Assembly (NCBI GenBank): GCA_047967505.1
Contig: CM106538.1
DNA from: Dipteris shenzhenensis
Taxonomy: Eukaryota > Polypodiophyta > Polypodiopsida > Gleicheniales
DNA length: 64,000 bases
Strand: one strand, 5' to 3'
In this document: positions 10,986 to 22,515 of the stretch, piece after piece
Layout: every line of letters begins with the position of its first letter
Numbering within the stretch: the stretch's first letter is position 1
Notes under the pieces: generated by a model
Databases searched by the model: none
Told to the model about the DNA's origin: nothing
What the model saw: only the letters and a program-made list of their open reading frames with translations
Made by a program: the position numbers and the translations under genes

Positions 10986-13900
10986 ATGGTGCAGCACATG
11001 ACCAATTCTGTGACAAGTGCAAAAGAAAGCAATGATGTGTGGTATGTTGACTCAGGTGCATTAAACCACATGACAGGTCATGCAGAATGGATGCAAGATG
11101 CAAGGAAAATGGAAAGACCAAGATTTGTGGAGACTGGTGATGATACTGCACATCCTATTGTGCAGATTGGTAAAATTCCTTTGTCTATGCAGGATGGGAA
11201 AAAGAAATACCTGTCTGATGTATTTCATGTCCCGAATATCACCAAGAACCTGGTTTCTGTTGGTCAAATGGTTGAGCAGGGCTTGCAAGTCAGATTTAAT
11301 CCTCATGGATGCTTTTTTGAGAATATGAAAAATAACGGTCGCTTGATAGCAAAAGGAAAGAAGAAGGGCAGGATGTTTACATTGGATGCGGACATGCTTG
11401 AATTGAGTGCAGAAATGTTTGCACATGGGATCGGTGTAGTTGCAGATATTGATATCTAGCATAAACGCATTGGTCATGTTAATGTACAGTGACTTAAATC
11501 AATGCAGGCCCAAAACATTGTTGCAGGATTACCTAAATTCAAGGTTGCAGAAATGCATAAGGTATGTGAAGCTTGTCAATTTGGAAAACAGGCAAGGAAA
11601 CCATTTCCTAGACATGTTCAAGAGAGTAAGAAGCCATTGGAATTAATCCACTCTGATGTGTGGACTACTAAAGCTGCATCTAATGGAGGCTGTCATTATT
11701 TTATCACTTTTATTGATGACTATAGCAGAAAAGTTTGGGTGCATTTTATAAAAAAGAAAAGTGAAGTGTTTGGGCATTCCAACACTTTTAAATCTATGGT
11801 TGAAAAAGAAACAGGCCTGCAAATAAAATGCCTAAGGTCAGATGGAGGGGGAGAGTACCTCTCAAATGAGTCTGCAAGCTTCCTGCAAGAGCATGGCATA
11901 AAGCAGCAATATTCATGCAGTCATACCCCACAGCAAAATGGACTTGTAGAAAGGAAAAACAGGCATATTGGAGAGGTATCTCGGGCCATGCTAAATGAAA
12001 AAGACCTACCAAATTATTATTGGGCTGAAGCAGTTGCTACAGTAGTTTACATAATGAACAGGACTCCCACGCAGCAATACAAGGCATGATGCCAGAGGAG
12101 ATGTATACTGGTAGGAAACCAGATATTTCTCATTTGAAAATTTTTGGTTGCATTGCCTATGTTCATATGCCAGATGAGTTGAGGTCCAAGTTGGATCCAA
12201 AAGCTGAGAAGTGCATCTTTATTGGTTATTGTTTACAGCAGAAAGGGTATAGATACTATAAGCCTTCTACTCGTAAGTTTACAGTGAGCAGAGATGTTGT
12301 CTTTGATGAGATGAGTAGCTGGTATAAACCAGTAAATGTGATTGATGATGTAGATGCACAAAATGGTAATGTTGCACAGAATTCACAGCAGCAATCACAA
12401 AATATTAGTGGACCTATAGTGTCCTCTAGCACTGGTTACATACTTCGCCATGGACAGGCAGATTGAGATCAGGAGAATCTCCTCAAAGCAATGCAGATAG
12501 TGGTATGTAGGTATCACGAAAAGGAAAAAAGAAGGTAGATCAGCCCATGTTTGATGTGAATGCAGGTCACTCTTATGTGGATGGTGAATCTAGTGGCTCA
12601 GAACAGAGCATTGTTGACGAGTTAGGTATTCCTTCTATTGTTACACCTGGAGTAAGGAAGACCAGGGATGTTTTGAGAGCACTTGGAAGTGAGCCTATTT
12701 TGTGCAGGTATACCAGAGCTAGGTATCCTATGGATAGGCTGAAATATGATGGATATACAGCCATTCACTATGCCTATATGGTCAAAGTGATACAGGAACC
12801 AGATTCCACTTTTTTTGAGCAAGCCATGGGAAAAGAAAAATGGGAGAAAGCCATGGATGAAGAAATGGATGCCTTGGAAGCAAATGCTACATGGGAATTG
12901 GTGCCTTTGCCTAAAGACAAGAATGCAATTGGTTGTAAGTGGGTTTATAAGGTAAAGCACAATGCAGATGGTTCTGTGAACAGATACAAGGCAAGATTAG
13001 TTGTCAAGGCATATGCACAGACATATGGCATTGATTATGAAGAAACATTCAGTCCGGTTGCAAGGATGACAACCGTAAGAGCAGTCACTGCTACGGTTCC
13101 ATCAAAGGGATGGTCTTTACATCAGATGGATGTAAAGAATGCCTTCTTGCATGGTGATTTGCAAGAAGAGGTCTTTATGGAGCAGCCACCAGGTTATGTT
13201 ATGCTGTTCATCCTGAGTTTGTTTGCAGGTTGAAGAAAGCCTTGTATGGCTTGAAGCAAGTACCTAGAGCATGGTCTGACAAGATAGGACAATATCTTGT
13301 CACTATTGGCTTTCAGATTTCCAAGGCAGATTTCTCACTTTATGTGAGAAAAATAGAGAAAGGTATTATACGGCTTGTCATTTATGTTGATAATTTGATC
13401 ATCACAGGTGATAGTGATGAAGATATCCTTCATGTGAAAATGCTATTGAAGTAGAAGTTTGAGATGAAGGATTTGGGAGAGCTGCATTATTTCTTGGGCA
13501 TTGAGGTGATTATATCACCAAGTGGGATACGGCTCTTGCAGAGGCAATATGGATTGGACATGCTGTCCAAATATGGGATGATATGCTATAAGACTATTTT
13601 AGTTCCTTTGGAGCAGAATGTGAAGTTGAGCATAGATGCAGGTGAGTTTCTGGAAGACCCTACTATGTACAGACACATAGTAGGAAGTTTGATTTATATG
13701 ACTATTACCAGGCCAGATTTGAGCTATGCTGTTGGATTGGTAAGTCAGTTTATGCAGGCTCCAAGGAAACCGCATTTCGATGCGGCTAGACGCATACTCA
13801 GGTATGTGAAGTCCACATTGCAGTATGGACTATTTTATGAGACTGGGGTTCAGATTCAGTTGCATGGATACACTGATGCTGATTGGGCTGGTAGTATTTC

Positions 13901-14151
13901 TGATAAACGATCTACAAGTGGATATGTATTCTCATTTGGGAGTGTTGCAGTCACTTGGTAGCAAGAAACAGCCTACAGTTGCCTTGTCGAGCATAGAGGC
14001 TGAGTACAAGGGTGCAGCAATGGCTGCATGTGAGGTAGCTTGGTTGCATAAGCTACTTTATGATATGCATTAGTCTACAGATGGGCCAGTTGTCATTTAT
14101 TGTGACAAAATGAGCAGTATACACTTGGCAAATAACCCAATCTATCATAGC
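10986..14151 (+). pseudogene. pol: Copia element 1 pol remnant: protease, integrase, RT, RNase H
   Basis: Protease carries the aspartic motif in WYVDSGALNHMTG (about 11040). The integrase zinc-binding part (HKRIGHVN, CEACQFGKQ) is at 11460-11590. Its catalytic triad is visible as the D of IHSDVW, the D of RSDGGGEY and the E of NGLVERKNR. Reverse transcriptase follows ([35 protein letters not shown]). Its active-site motif reads YVDN at about 13390, where element 2 has YVDD, so a catalytic Asp is lost. RNase H (YTDADWAGS, LSSIEAEY, YCDKMSSIHLANNP) runs to 14145. Stops or frameshifts at about 11459, 12086, 12466, 13230, 13454 and 13961 break it. Confidence 0.9.
14146..14151. other. Tail-to-tail copia fusion junction, CATAGC microhomology
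   Basis: Copia element 1 (plus) reads into NNPIYHS up to here. Copia element 2 (minus) reads out of RLDLSYD from here. CATAGC fits both parents: TATCATAGC is Tyr-His-Ser in element 1, and GCTATG is the Tyr region of LSYA in element 2. This suggests end joining across a deletion. Confidence 0.75.
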
Positions 14152-14343
14152 TCAAATCTAGCCTGGTAATAGTCATATAAATCAAACTTCCTACTATGCA
14201 TCTGTACATAGTAGGGTCTTCCAGAAGCTCACCTGCATCTGTGCTCAACTTCACATTCTGCTCCAAAGGAACTGAAATAGGCTTACAGCCTGTCATCCCA
14301 TATTTGGACAACATGTCCAATCCATACTGCCTTTGCAAGAGCC
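14146..14343 (-). mobile_element. 3' piece of copia element 2 (minus), split off by the 10.3-kb insertion
   Basis: The minus strand encodes the C-terminal part of copia RT (QRQYGLDMLSKYGM, then DPTMYRCIVGSLIYMTITR). It matches 13530-13725 of element 1 in the opposite orientation. It is not a separate insertion. Its first bases (GGCTCTTG on the minus strand) repeat the last copia bases before the insertion at 24645-24652, so it continues the element 2 reverse transcriptase. Element 2 ends here by fusing to element 1. Confidence 0.88.
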
Positions 14344-14344
14344 A
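14336..14344. repeat. Left target-site duplication of the 10.3-kb insertion
   Basis: CAAGAGCCA recurs exactly at 24645-24653, on the other side of the insertion. In copia these bases form one site in the RT frame (GGCTCTTG on the coding strand). Confidence 0.88.
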
Positions 14345-14397
14345 GAGGCAGTCGATAGAGCGAGCAAGGAAAAGCGAGCGGGCCCAAAAAAGCGAGC
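14345..14397 (+). repeat. Left terminal inverted repeat with three AGCGAGC motifs
   Basis: Begins GAGGCAGTCG. AGCGAGC starts at offsets 15, 29 and 47 from the end. The right repeat (read inward on the minus strand) has the same three motifs at exactly these offsets, while the bases between them differ at many positions. Confidence 0.85.
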
Positions 14398-15000
14398 GAG
14401 CTTTTCCACAATTTCCTTATCGAGGTACTCAACATAGCTTTGTGGAAACCACTATTTGGGAAGATTATCGAAAATAAAACTTATGTTACTATGTGTATCT
14501 ATACCAATATTGCGAATTATAGTCTACCTTAACTTCCAATTAGAGCCATACTCACATTATGCAACAATAGTATGTGGGTTTGAAAGAGACCGAATTTCCA
14601 CTCCAAAGCGAATTCCATTACTGATACAACAATTCTTTTGCATTTGAAATGGGTCTTATTATCAAACTCCTTCAATAATCAAACAAATGCGTTGCTTGAT
14701 ATGTTGAACTTAGTAACGTAAACATCACTTCACCCATATGCGGGGAAAAAAAACTGTCTGTAGACTTCATAGCATGGGATTGCATCAACACTTATGACAT
14801 TCAAAATGGTTCTTCTTATTAAAAGTGTTATCAACCATGAAAGAAGTGAATGTTTAAAAATAGTTCACCCGTATGTTGAAAAACCTGTGTCATTTATGAC
14901 ATTCAAAATTGTTCTTGCAACCATCCTGTAGTTCCTAGAGATTTTGCCCATACTTCCAACCCCTTCCCTTCAACCACTAAGAGGTATCTAATAGTTTTAT
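14398..15000. other. Insertion interior, left part, no gene seen
   Basis: AT-rich sequence with no supported coding region. Short direct phrases recur (CATTTATGACATTCAAAAT near 14785 and 14890), hinting at old local duplication. Confidence 0.5.
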
Positions 15001-15356
15001 AGAACACTTGAGATATCATCACCTCCTAATACAAAACCATTATTACTATTTGTAGAACACTTGAGATATCATCACCTCTTAATACAAGACCATTCTTACT
15101 ATTTGTAGAACACTTGAGATATCATCACTCCTTCCCTTCAGCCACTAAGAGGTACCTAATACTTTTGTAGAGCACTTGAACCATTCTTACTATTTGTAGA
15201 ACACTTGAGATATCATCACCTTTTAATACAAAACCATTCTTAGGATTTGTATAACACTTGAGATATCATCACCTCTTAATATAAGACCATTCTTAGTATT
15301 TGTGGATCACTTTAGATATCATCGCCTCTTAATACAAGACCATTCTTACTATTTGA
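15001..15356. repeat. 53-bp minisatellite
   Basis: The unit starts GAACACTTGAGATATCATCA and continues through CCTCTTAATACAAGACCATT to CTTACTATTTGTA, about 53 bp. Five to six copies are seen with substitutions. One copy is interrupted by a stretch (about 15130-15175) that repeats the phrase CCACTAAGAGGTA also found just upstream at 14980. No coding role is visible. Confidence 0.85.
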
Positions 15357-15407
15357 GAGATTAATGGATTAAAGGTTTGAAGCTCATAGGAGACGAAGGA
15401 AGAGAAA

Positions 15408-15572
15408 GTCAGTTTCAACATGAGGACAATAAAACTAATTGGAATATTTTGACTTATGTATTATACCTTTTTGAAGACTATGAATTTAAGTCAGTTTCAA
15501 CATTAAGATGATAAAACTAATTAGAATATTTTGACTTATGTATTATCTATTTTTGAAGACTATGAATTTTAA
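15408..15572. repeat. ~80-bp direct duplication
   Basis: GTCAGTTTCAACATnAnGAn... through GAAGACTATGAATTT is present twice in tandem with a few substitutions. Confidence 0.75.
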
Positions 15573-17859
15573 TGAGGAGAGGCATGCACACTACTTAGTA
15601 AATACGCTAGTACTACTAGTAGCCTACGACCATTAAGCCTAGTAGCACCAGTGTGATTTTGAGCCTTGTATCAACCTTTTGATAATTTTCTTTCATCGTT
15701 AGTGCAATAGAAATTATTCTTTCTATCAGAAGAATCTTGCCAAATTTATTCAAAGTGATGATTTTGTAGTCTACAGCCACTATTCTCTGACTCCCAAAAA
15801 TATATTAAATGTGAGCACCCATTTATCTTGTATGATCAACCCTAGAGTATGCTGCAATAGGACATTACTAGAACAAAAAAAATATGAATTGATATGGTGA
15901 TGTTCGGTGTGAAATAACCAAATTAAGGATTTAATAAGAAAGAAAACAATCAGAATCAATAGGCTATTCAATGGCTCAAATCTGCACAACAATTATAGTG
16001 TGCCTCCCAACTCTTATGCATTCCAGCTCCTCATGTTTGAAAGAATGCAAACAATAATGAAATCACATTATCTTTAGTTTCAAAGTAAGCAAAGCACCAA
16101 AAATAAATGCAAACATACTGGATGAGGAATAAATAGGTATAGATATAGATAGACCTATATATATGCATTTATAGATATAATGATGATTAAAGTTAGACAG
16201 TCATAATAATATTATGTGTACTATCATTGGGATTAGGACTACTATTGGTAATATTGTATGTAGTAATAGGAGAACTACCATTAAGGAACACTCTAATAAA
16301 ATTACTAATGGTGGTGACAAAACTACCACTAGTAGTTTGGTAATTACCCCTAACATCTACAACAAATATTTGATGGGTAGCTAGTATTCGGTCAAAAGGC
16401 CCCAATTGTGTTATAATAATGGACCAAAAAAGGGAGTGCTATAGCATCACCTAAGGGTCACTTTTTATCCATGAAAGAAACAAGTCGGTGCAACCTAGGT
16501 CATATAGATCTAGGTCATGTGGAGTGGTTCGCATCTCTTTCCTTGACAAAAAAGCTACACTACCTTTGATAGTAACTACAAAGATTGCTACCATAGTGCC
16601 GTAGAGTAGCCCCTAGGTTGCACCATCATCCTTTTTTGCTTTTGAGCCATTAAGTTTGATCCACTGATTTTATGTAGAATTATTCTACTATATGTTCACA
16701 TGTCCTTAATAGAATCTTGATATAATCCCTTCCATTGTAAGTACTTTTACTATAAGTTTCACATATCCTTAACAAACCACTAGGCTTCAACACAGATTCA
16801 TTTTTATGTTTCAAGCCTCAAACTCAAACACCCTTGTAAAAGGGATAATGTATTAAAGCTACATTCAATCCATCAAATCTTTTGAATGATAGTTCTATTG
16901 AAAATTCATGTATCATCAATAGGATTTCATCCATTATATGTTCATTTGTCTTTAATAGTATGTCTAAAAATTCATGTATCTTCAATATTATTTCTCTCAT
17001 GTGTTCCAATATCTTCAAAAGGATACCTTTATTTATTACCAAACTTGAGCATTGATTTGTATTTATCAAACAAAATTTCACTCCACCTATTCTTTAGAAT
17101 GAAATTTTTTCGCCAAAAGTGGGCCAAACGTAAGGTCTTTCCATATATTCTTAAGAATGAAATTTTTGGCCTTACGTTGGCAAGTCTATGGAATGAGGGT
17201 AAGGCCAAAGTCTCTGGTATGGTGCATTAGGTCTTGATTAATTCTTCTTTAGGCTTGAATATTTAATGCATTAACTTCATGACTATTATTTATGCTTGAG
17301 CTTGTAATGTATTGATTTCATGACTTAGGAAGTTATATCTAACATGTCCCAAATTTAATGGAAATTAATATCCTACATAACACAACAAAGTATCATCATA
17401 TCCCTTCCCAAAATCAATGCTACCTAGCAACTCTCTTGGCATTTTGACTACCTTGCATTTGAGTTAGCTATGATGAAGAATGTTTCCTGCCTTTGGAACC
17501 TCTTAGAGTTACCGTTAGCATGATCTAATTTCATGTACCCCAAAACTTGAGACTTGGAGATTCCCATATCACACCAGCGGTAGCTGTCTTGTCCACTATC
17601 AATGCTAGTAAGAGCTGGGCCCCATAGACTGGTAAAAGAAGTCTTTTTGGAGGTTCAATTTTTTCCCTCCGTCTTCTGTAGGCCTCATGATGAAATAGGA
17701 TATATTCATCACCCTACATTTAATGCAAGAATTGAGACAACTTTTTTTGGACCTGACTATGCAGTTTACATCTTAAAATTGGTGCTAAAATTGCAGACTG
17801 GGAGATTCCCATATCACACCAATGTTAATGCGTTGCCTATTTTAGGCATTCAAACCTAA
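15573..17859. other. Insertion interior, no gene seen
   Basis: AT-rich sequence with only short frames. None resembles a transposase or host domain. The 17602-17859 frame begins in unique sequence and runs into the foldback array, so it is probably chance. Confidence 0.5.
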
Positions 17860-18189
17860 AAGTAGCACCCCATATCTTTAGACTTGCATATCCGAATGGG
17901 GTCATGTCATATATCAAATCGAATGGCAAGATCCAATTTAGATGGTTTTCATGTCCATTTTCTCCATCAACTAAAACTATATTCATCAAATAATGTTGTT
18001 TATCAATTTTTGGCATACCCCCCCCCCAAAAATCAAGACCCCCATTGCAAAGAAGGGTAAGGAACACAAGTGCTTGTTCTTATGCTCATGAGACAAAAAA
18101 ATGCATGAAATAGGCAACCAATGGGGTCCTAATTTTGCTGTATGTATGTAAGTATGTATATATGTATGTATATACATACATATATATCT

Positions 18190-18193
18190 ATAT

Positions 18194-18231
<38 letters not shown>

Positions 18232-18330
18232 TACTAAAAAAAAAGTGTGTGTATGTATGTATGTATGTATACATATATATATATATATGTATATGTATAT
18301 GTTGATGCATATATGTATATATTGATGTAT
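18190..18330. repeat. (TG)n/(TATG)n microsatellite in foldback loop
   Basis: GTGT, TATG and ATAT runs fill the loop between inverted arms of the first foldback unit. Confidence 0.9.
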
Positions 18331-19189
18331 ATATTGATGCATACAATTTTGATATATGGAGAAAATGGACATTAAAACCATCTAAATTGGCTATTGTCGT
18401 TCGATTTGATATATGACATGATCCCATTTGGATTTGTAAGTCCAAAGATATGGGGTCCTACTTTCCCCCTACTTTTAGGGTGTGAATGCCTAAAATAAGC
18501 AGGGCATTAACGCACTACCTATTTCATGCATTTAGGCCTCAAAAGTAGGACCCCATTGGCAACACAATGGGGTCCTAGTTTTGAGGCCTAAATGCATGAA
18601 ATAGATAGCGCGTTAACGCGCTGCCTATTTTAGGCATTCAGGCCCTAAAGTTAGTACCCCGTATCTTTGGACTTGCATATCCAAATGGGGTCATGTCATA
18701 TATCAAATCGAACGGCAAGATCCAATTTAGATGGTTTTCATGTCCATTTTCTCCATCAACTAAAACTATATTCATCAAATAATGTTGTTGATCAATTTTT
18801 GGCATACCCCCCCAAAATCAAGACCCCCATTGCAAAGAAAGGTAAAGAATACAAGTGCTTGTTCTTATGCTCGTGAGACAATAAAATGCATGACATGGGA
18901 AACCAATGGGGTCTTACTTTTGATGTTTGTATGTATGTATGTATGTATGTATATATATGCATGTCCTAATTTTGAGGCCTAAATGCATGAAATAGACAGT
19001 GCATTAATGCGTTGCCTATTTCAGGCATTCAAGCCCTAAAAGTAGGACCCCGTATCTTTGGACTTACAAATCTAAATGGGGTCATGTCATATATCAAATC
19101 AAATGGCAAGAGCCAATTTAGATGATTTTCATGTCCATTTTCTGCATATATCAAAATTGTATGCATCAATATATACATATATGCATCAA

Positions 19190-19192
19190 CAT

Positions 19193-19281
<89 letters not shown>

Positions 19282-19332
19282 TGTATGTATGTATATGTTG
19301 ATGCATCAACATATACATACATACATACATAC

Positions 19333-19364
<32 letters not shown>

Positions 19365-19390
19365 ATGTTGATGCATATATGTATATATTG
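19190..19390. repeat. (CATA)n-(TA)n-(TATG)n compound microsatellite
   Basis: The loop of the second unit is itself palindromic. CATA repeats turn into TA repeats and then TATG repeats, with GTTGATGCATCAAC at about 19296-19309. Confidence 0.9.
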
Positions 19391-19852
19391 ATGCATACAA
19401 TTTTGATATATGGAGAAAATGGACATGAAAATCATCTAAATTGGCTCTTGCCATTTGATTTGATATATGACATGACCCCATTTAGATTTGTAAGTCCAAA
19501 GATACGGGGTCCTACTTTTAGGGCCTGAATGCCTGAAATAGGCAGCGCATTAATGCCCTGTCTATTTCATGCATTTAGGCCTCAAAATTAGGACCCCATT
19601 GTGTTGCCAATGGGGTCCTACTTTTGAGGCCTAAATGCATGAAATAGGTAGCGCATTAATGCACTGCCTATTTCAGGCATTCAGGCCCTAAAAGTAGGAC
19701 CCCATATCTTTGGACTTACAAATCTAAATGGGATCATGTCATATATCAAATCGAACGACAAGAGCCAATTTAGATGGTTTTAATGTCCATTTTCTCCATA
19801 TATTAAAATTGTATGCATCAATATATACATCAATATATACATATATGCATCA

Positions 19853-19854
<2 letters not shown>

Positions 19855-19943
<89 letters not shown>

Positions 19944-19966
19944 CATACATACATACATACATACAT

Positions 19967-20003
<37 letters not shown>
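19855..20003. repeat. (ATACAT)n-(TA)n-(CATA)n-(CA)n microsatellite
   Basis: A run of ATACAT hexamers, then TA, CATA and CA repeats, fills the left part of the loop of the third unit. Confidence 0.9.
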
Positions 20004-20126
20004 TATAAAGAACACAAGTGCTTGTTCTTATGCTCATGAGACAACAAAATGCATGACATGGGAAACCAATGGGGTCTTACTTTTGATGTTTGTATGTATG
20101 TATGTATGTATATATATGCATGTACA

Positions 20127-20187
<61 letters not shown>

Positions 20188-20759
20188 ATGTATATGTTGA
20201 TGCATATATGTATATATTGATGCATACAATTTTGATATATGGAGAAAATGGACATGAAAATCATCTAAATTGGCTCTTGCTGTTTGATTTGATATATGAC
20301 ATGACCCCATTTAGATTTGTACGTCCAAAGATACAGGGTCCTACTTTTAGGGCCTGAATGTCTGAAATATTAACGCGCTGCCTATTTCATGCATTTAGGC
20401 CTTAAAAGTAGGACCCCATTGGCAACACCAATGGGGTCCTACTTTTGAGGCCTAAATGCATGAAATAGGCAGCGCATTAATGCGCTGCCTATTTTATGCA
20501 TTCAGACCCTAAAAGTAGCACCCTGTACCTTTGGACTTGCATATCCGAATGGGGTCATGTCATATATCAAATCGAATGGCAAGATCTAATTTAGATGGTT
20601 TTCATGTCCATTTTCTCCATCAACTAAAACTATATTCATCAAATAATGTTGTTTATCAATTTTTGGCATACCCCCCCCAAAATCAACGTGCTTGTTCTTA
20701 TGCTCATGAGACAACAAAATGCATGAAATAGGCAACCAATGGGGTCCTAATTTTGTTGT

Positions 20760-20816
20760 ATGTATGTAAGTATGTATATATGTATGTATATACATACATA
20801 TATATCTATATGTGTG

Positions 20817-20880
<64 letters not shown>

Positions 20881-20940
20881 TATGTACGTATGTATGTATG
20901 TATTTATGTATGTATATATACATACATACATATGTATATA
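20760..20940. repeat. (TATG)n-(TG)n microsatellite
   Basis: TATG repeats lead into about 25 TG dinucleotides (20826-20877), then TATG/TACG repeats, in the loop of the fourth unit. Confidence 0.9.
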
Positions 20941-22107
20941 TTGATGCATATCTTGATGTATATATTCATGTATACAGTTTTGATTGATGGAGAAAATAGG
21001 CATGAAAAGCATCTAAATTGGCTCTTGCCATTCGATTTGATATAGGACATGATGCCATTGGGATTCGTAAGTCCAAAGATACGGGGTCCTACTTTTAGGG
21101 CATGAATTCTTGAAATAGGCAGCTTGTTAATGTGCTGCCTATTTCATGCATTTAGGCCTCAAAAGTAGGACCTCATTTGGTCCTATATGGGGTCCTACTT
21201 TTGAGGCCTAAATGTATGAAATAGGCAGCGCATTGACGCACTGCCTATTTCAGGCATTCAAGCCCTAAAAGTAAGACCCCGTATCTTTGGAATTACAAAT
21301 CCAAATGGGGTCATGTCATACATCAAATCGAATGGCAAGAGCCAAATTAGATGTTTTCTTGCCTATTTTATCTATTTAATAAAACTATATGCATCAAATA
21401 ATGTTGTTTATCAATTTTTGGCATACACTCCCAAAATCAAGACCCCCATTGGAAAGAAAGGTAAGGAACACAAGTGCTTGTTCTTATGTTCAGGAGACAT
21501 CCTGGTAGCCCAAAAATGGCAGTGCATCAATGCGCTATCATTTTTGGGTTGCCAAGTCTCTTCTTTGTTGTCTCACGAGCACACATATGGAGGTTATTAT
21601 ACAATATAACTAAGAAGTAGTATTGAAGTAGTTCTACAATTTGGATGCATTAAGAGCATTCATATAGCAAGGAAGAATATAATAATTGAATGCATTACAT
21701 ATTGCTAGTGAGACTACCAAAAAGAGGCTCTACCCCTCATGATGTCTCTGGATACAGAATATGAGATTGCTTGATGCTTAGATTGCAGCTGGAAACGTTG
21801 CATGGGCAAAGCCACTATATGCCTCAAGTGTTGGAAATTGATGTATGGCTCAAGTGCTAGAATGTGCAAATCATGGCCAAAATCAAGACCCCTTAGAGAT
21901 TCCATGAGGGCTATCCTTTTGCTACTACACACGTCACCTTTAGTCGAGGGCAGAACCATTTGTCATCATAGGCAGTAGGTTCATGGGACCCCATCCTATG
22001 ATCCAAGGCATTATTCAAAGACAAAGTATTTTTGACCATTCCCAAATCGAGTTTGCCAATTCCTAATCTGATTGATTTCATTTATTGGACTTGCAATGCT
22101 TGTAAAG

Positions 22108-22210
22108 CCCTTGCTTAAGCTTGAATGAGCCTCTTGATTTTGGGGGTATAATGGTCAAAAATGCCTTAACACACCCAAAATCAAGAGGCTCATTCAAGCT
22201 TAAGCAAGGG
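22108..22210. repeat. Perfect 37-bp hairpin with 29-base loop
   Basis: The arm 22108-22144 (starting CCCTTGCTTAAGC, ending TTGATTTTGGG) is the exact reverse complement of 22174-22210. Weaker pairing extends outward on both sides. It could be a small foldback element or an extruding cruciform. No coding sequence overlaps it. Confidence 0.9.
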
Positions 22211-22329
22211 TTTTGCAGGTCTTGTTTTTGGGTGGCAAAAGCACAAAAAATGACAGCGCATTAATGTGTTGCCATTCTTATGCTTCCCCCCTCCAAAAAC
22301 AAGACCCCCAAGCTATTCATTGGAGACAC

Positions 22330-22515
22330 CAAAATGAGGGGAAGGATGACGTGAGGAGTAGAGGAGCTTGCCAATGAGGGGAGGGATAGCAACCTTGGAA
22401 TTGCCAACAACAAGCATGATGCAAGGAGGTGAGAAGGCAAAGAAGCAAGGAGGTGAGGAGGTGAGGAAGCAAGGAGGCGAGGAGGCAAGAGGCAGTCTTG
22501 AAGGGCAACAAGAGG
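22330..22515. repeat. Purine-rich GAGG/AAGG tract
   Basis: The plus strand is strongly purine-biased, with repeated GAGGTGAG, AAGGAGGTGAGG and GAGGCAAG phrases. Minus-strand frames through it are Ser/Pro/Leu-rich and appear to be composition artefacts. Confidence 0.7.

Larger units (their letters stand above)
9466..14151 (+). mobile_element. Ty1/copia element 1 (plus strand), 3' end deleted
   Basis: A 5' LTR (9466-9731), initiator tRNA-Met primer site, gag, protease, integrase, reverse transcriptase and RNase H follow in copia order. The sequence stops in RNase H at 14146-14151, where it fuses to the inverted end of copia element 2. There is no polypurine tract and no 3' LTR. Internal stops and frameshifts, an internal gag deletion and a changed catalytic RT residue make it inactive. 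It shares its family with element 2 and with the solo LTR at 35.3 kb. Confidence 0.9.
17860..21600. repeat. Array of foldback (inverted) units with microsatellite loops
   Basis: A module around ATCTTTGGACTT / GGGGTCATGTCATATATCAA occurs in alternating orientation: plus near 17875, 18663, 19053, 19706, 20524 and 21271; minus near 18440, 19490, 20317 and 21068. Each plus/minus pair forms inverted arms of about 100-300 bp around a loop of (TATG)n, (TA)n, (TG)n or (CATA)n. Neighbouring units are joined by spacers that are themselves palindromic, centred on CCCCATTG...CAATGGGG near 18567, 19595, 20430 and 21180. The long Tyr/Ile/His/Val-rich frames here come from the microsatellites and are not genes. 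Confidence 0.85.

Noticed and set aside
14093-14338. Independent third copia insertion on the minus strand
   Set aside because: Its first bases repeat the last copia bases at 24645-24652, so it is the displaced continuation of element 2.
15001-15356. Regularly spaced repeats reminiscent of a CRISPR array
   Set aside because: Units are contiguous and diverged, with no unique spacers of constant length and no cas genes. This is a plant-type repeat landscape.
18180-20990. Long frames rich in Tyr/Ile/His/Thr or Val/Cys (up to 150 codons)
   Set aside because: They are translations of (TATG)n, (TA)n, (CATA)n and (TG)n repeats on both strands, without any non-repetitive protein sequence.
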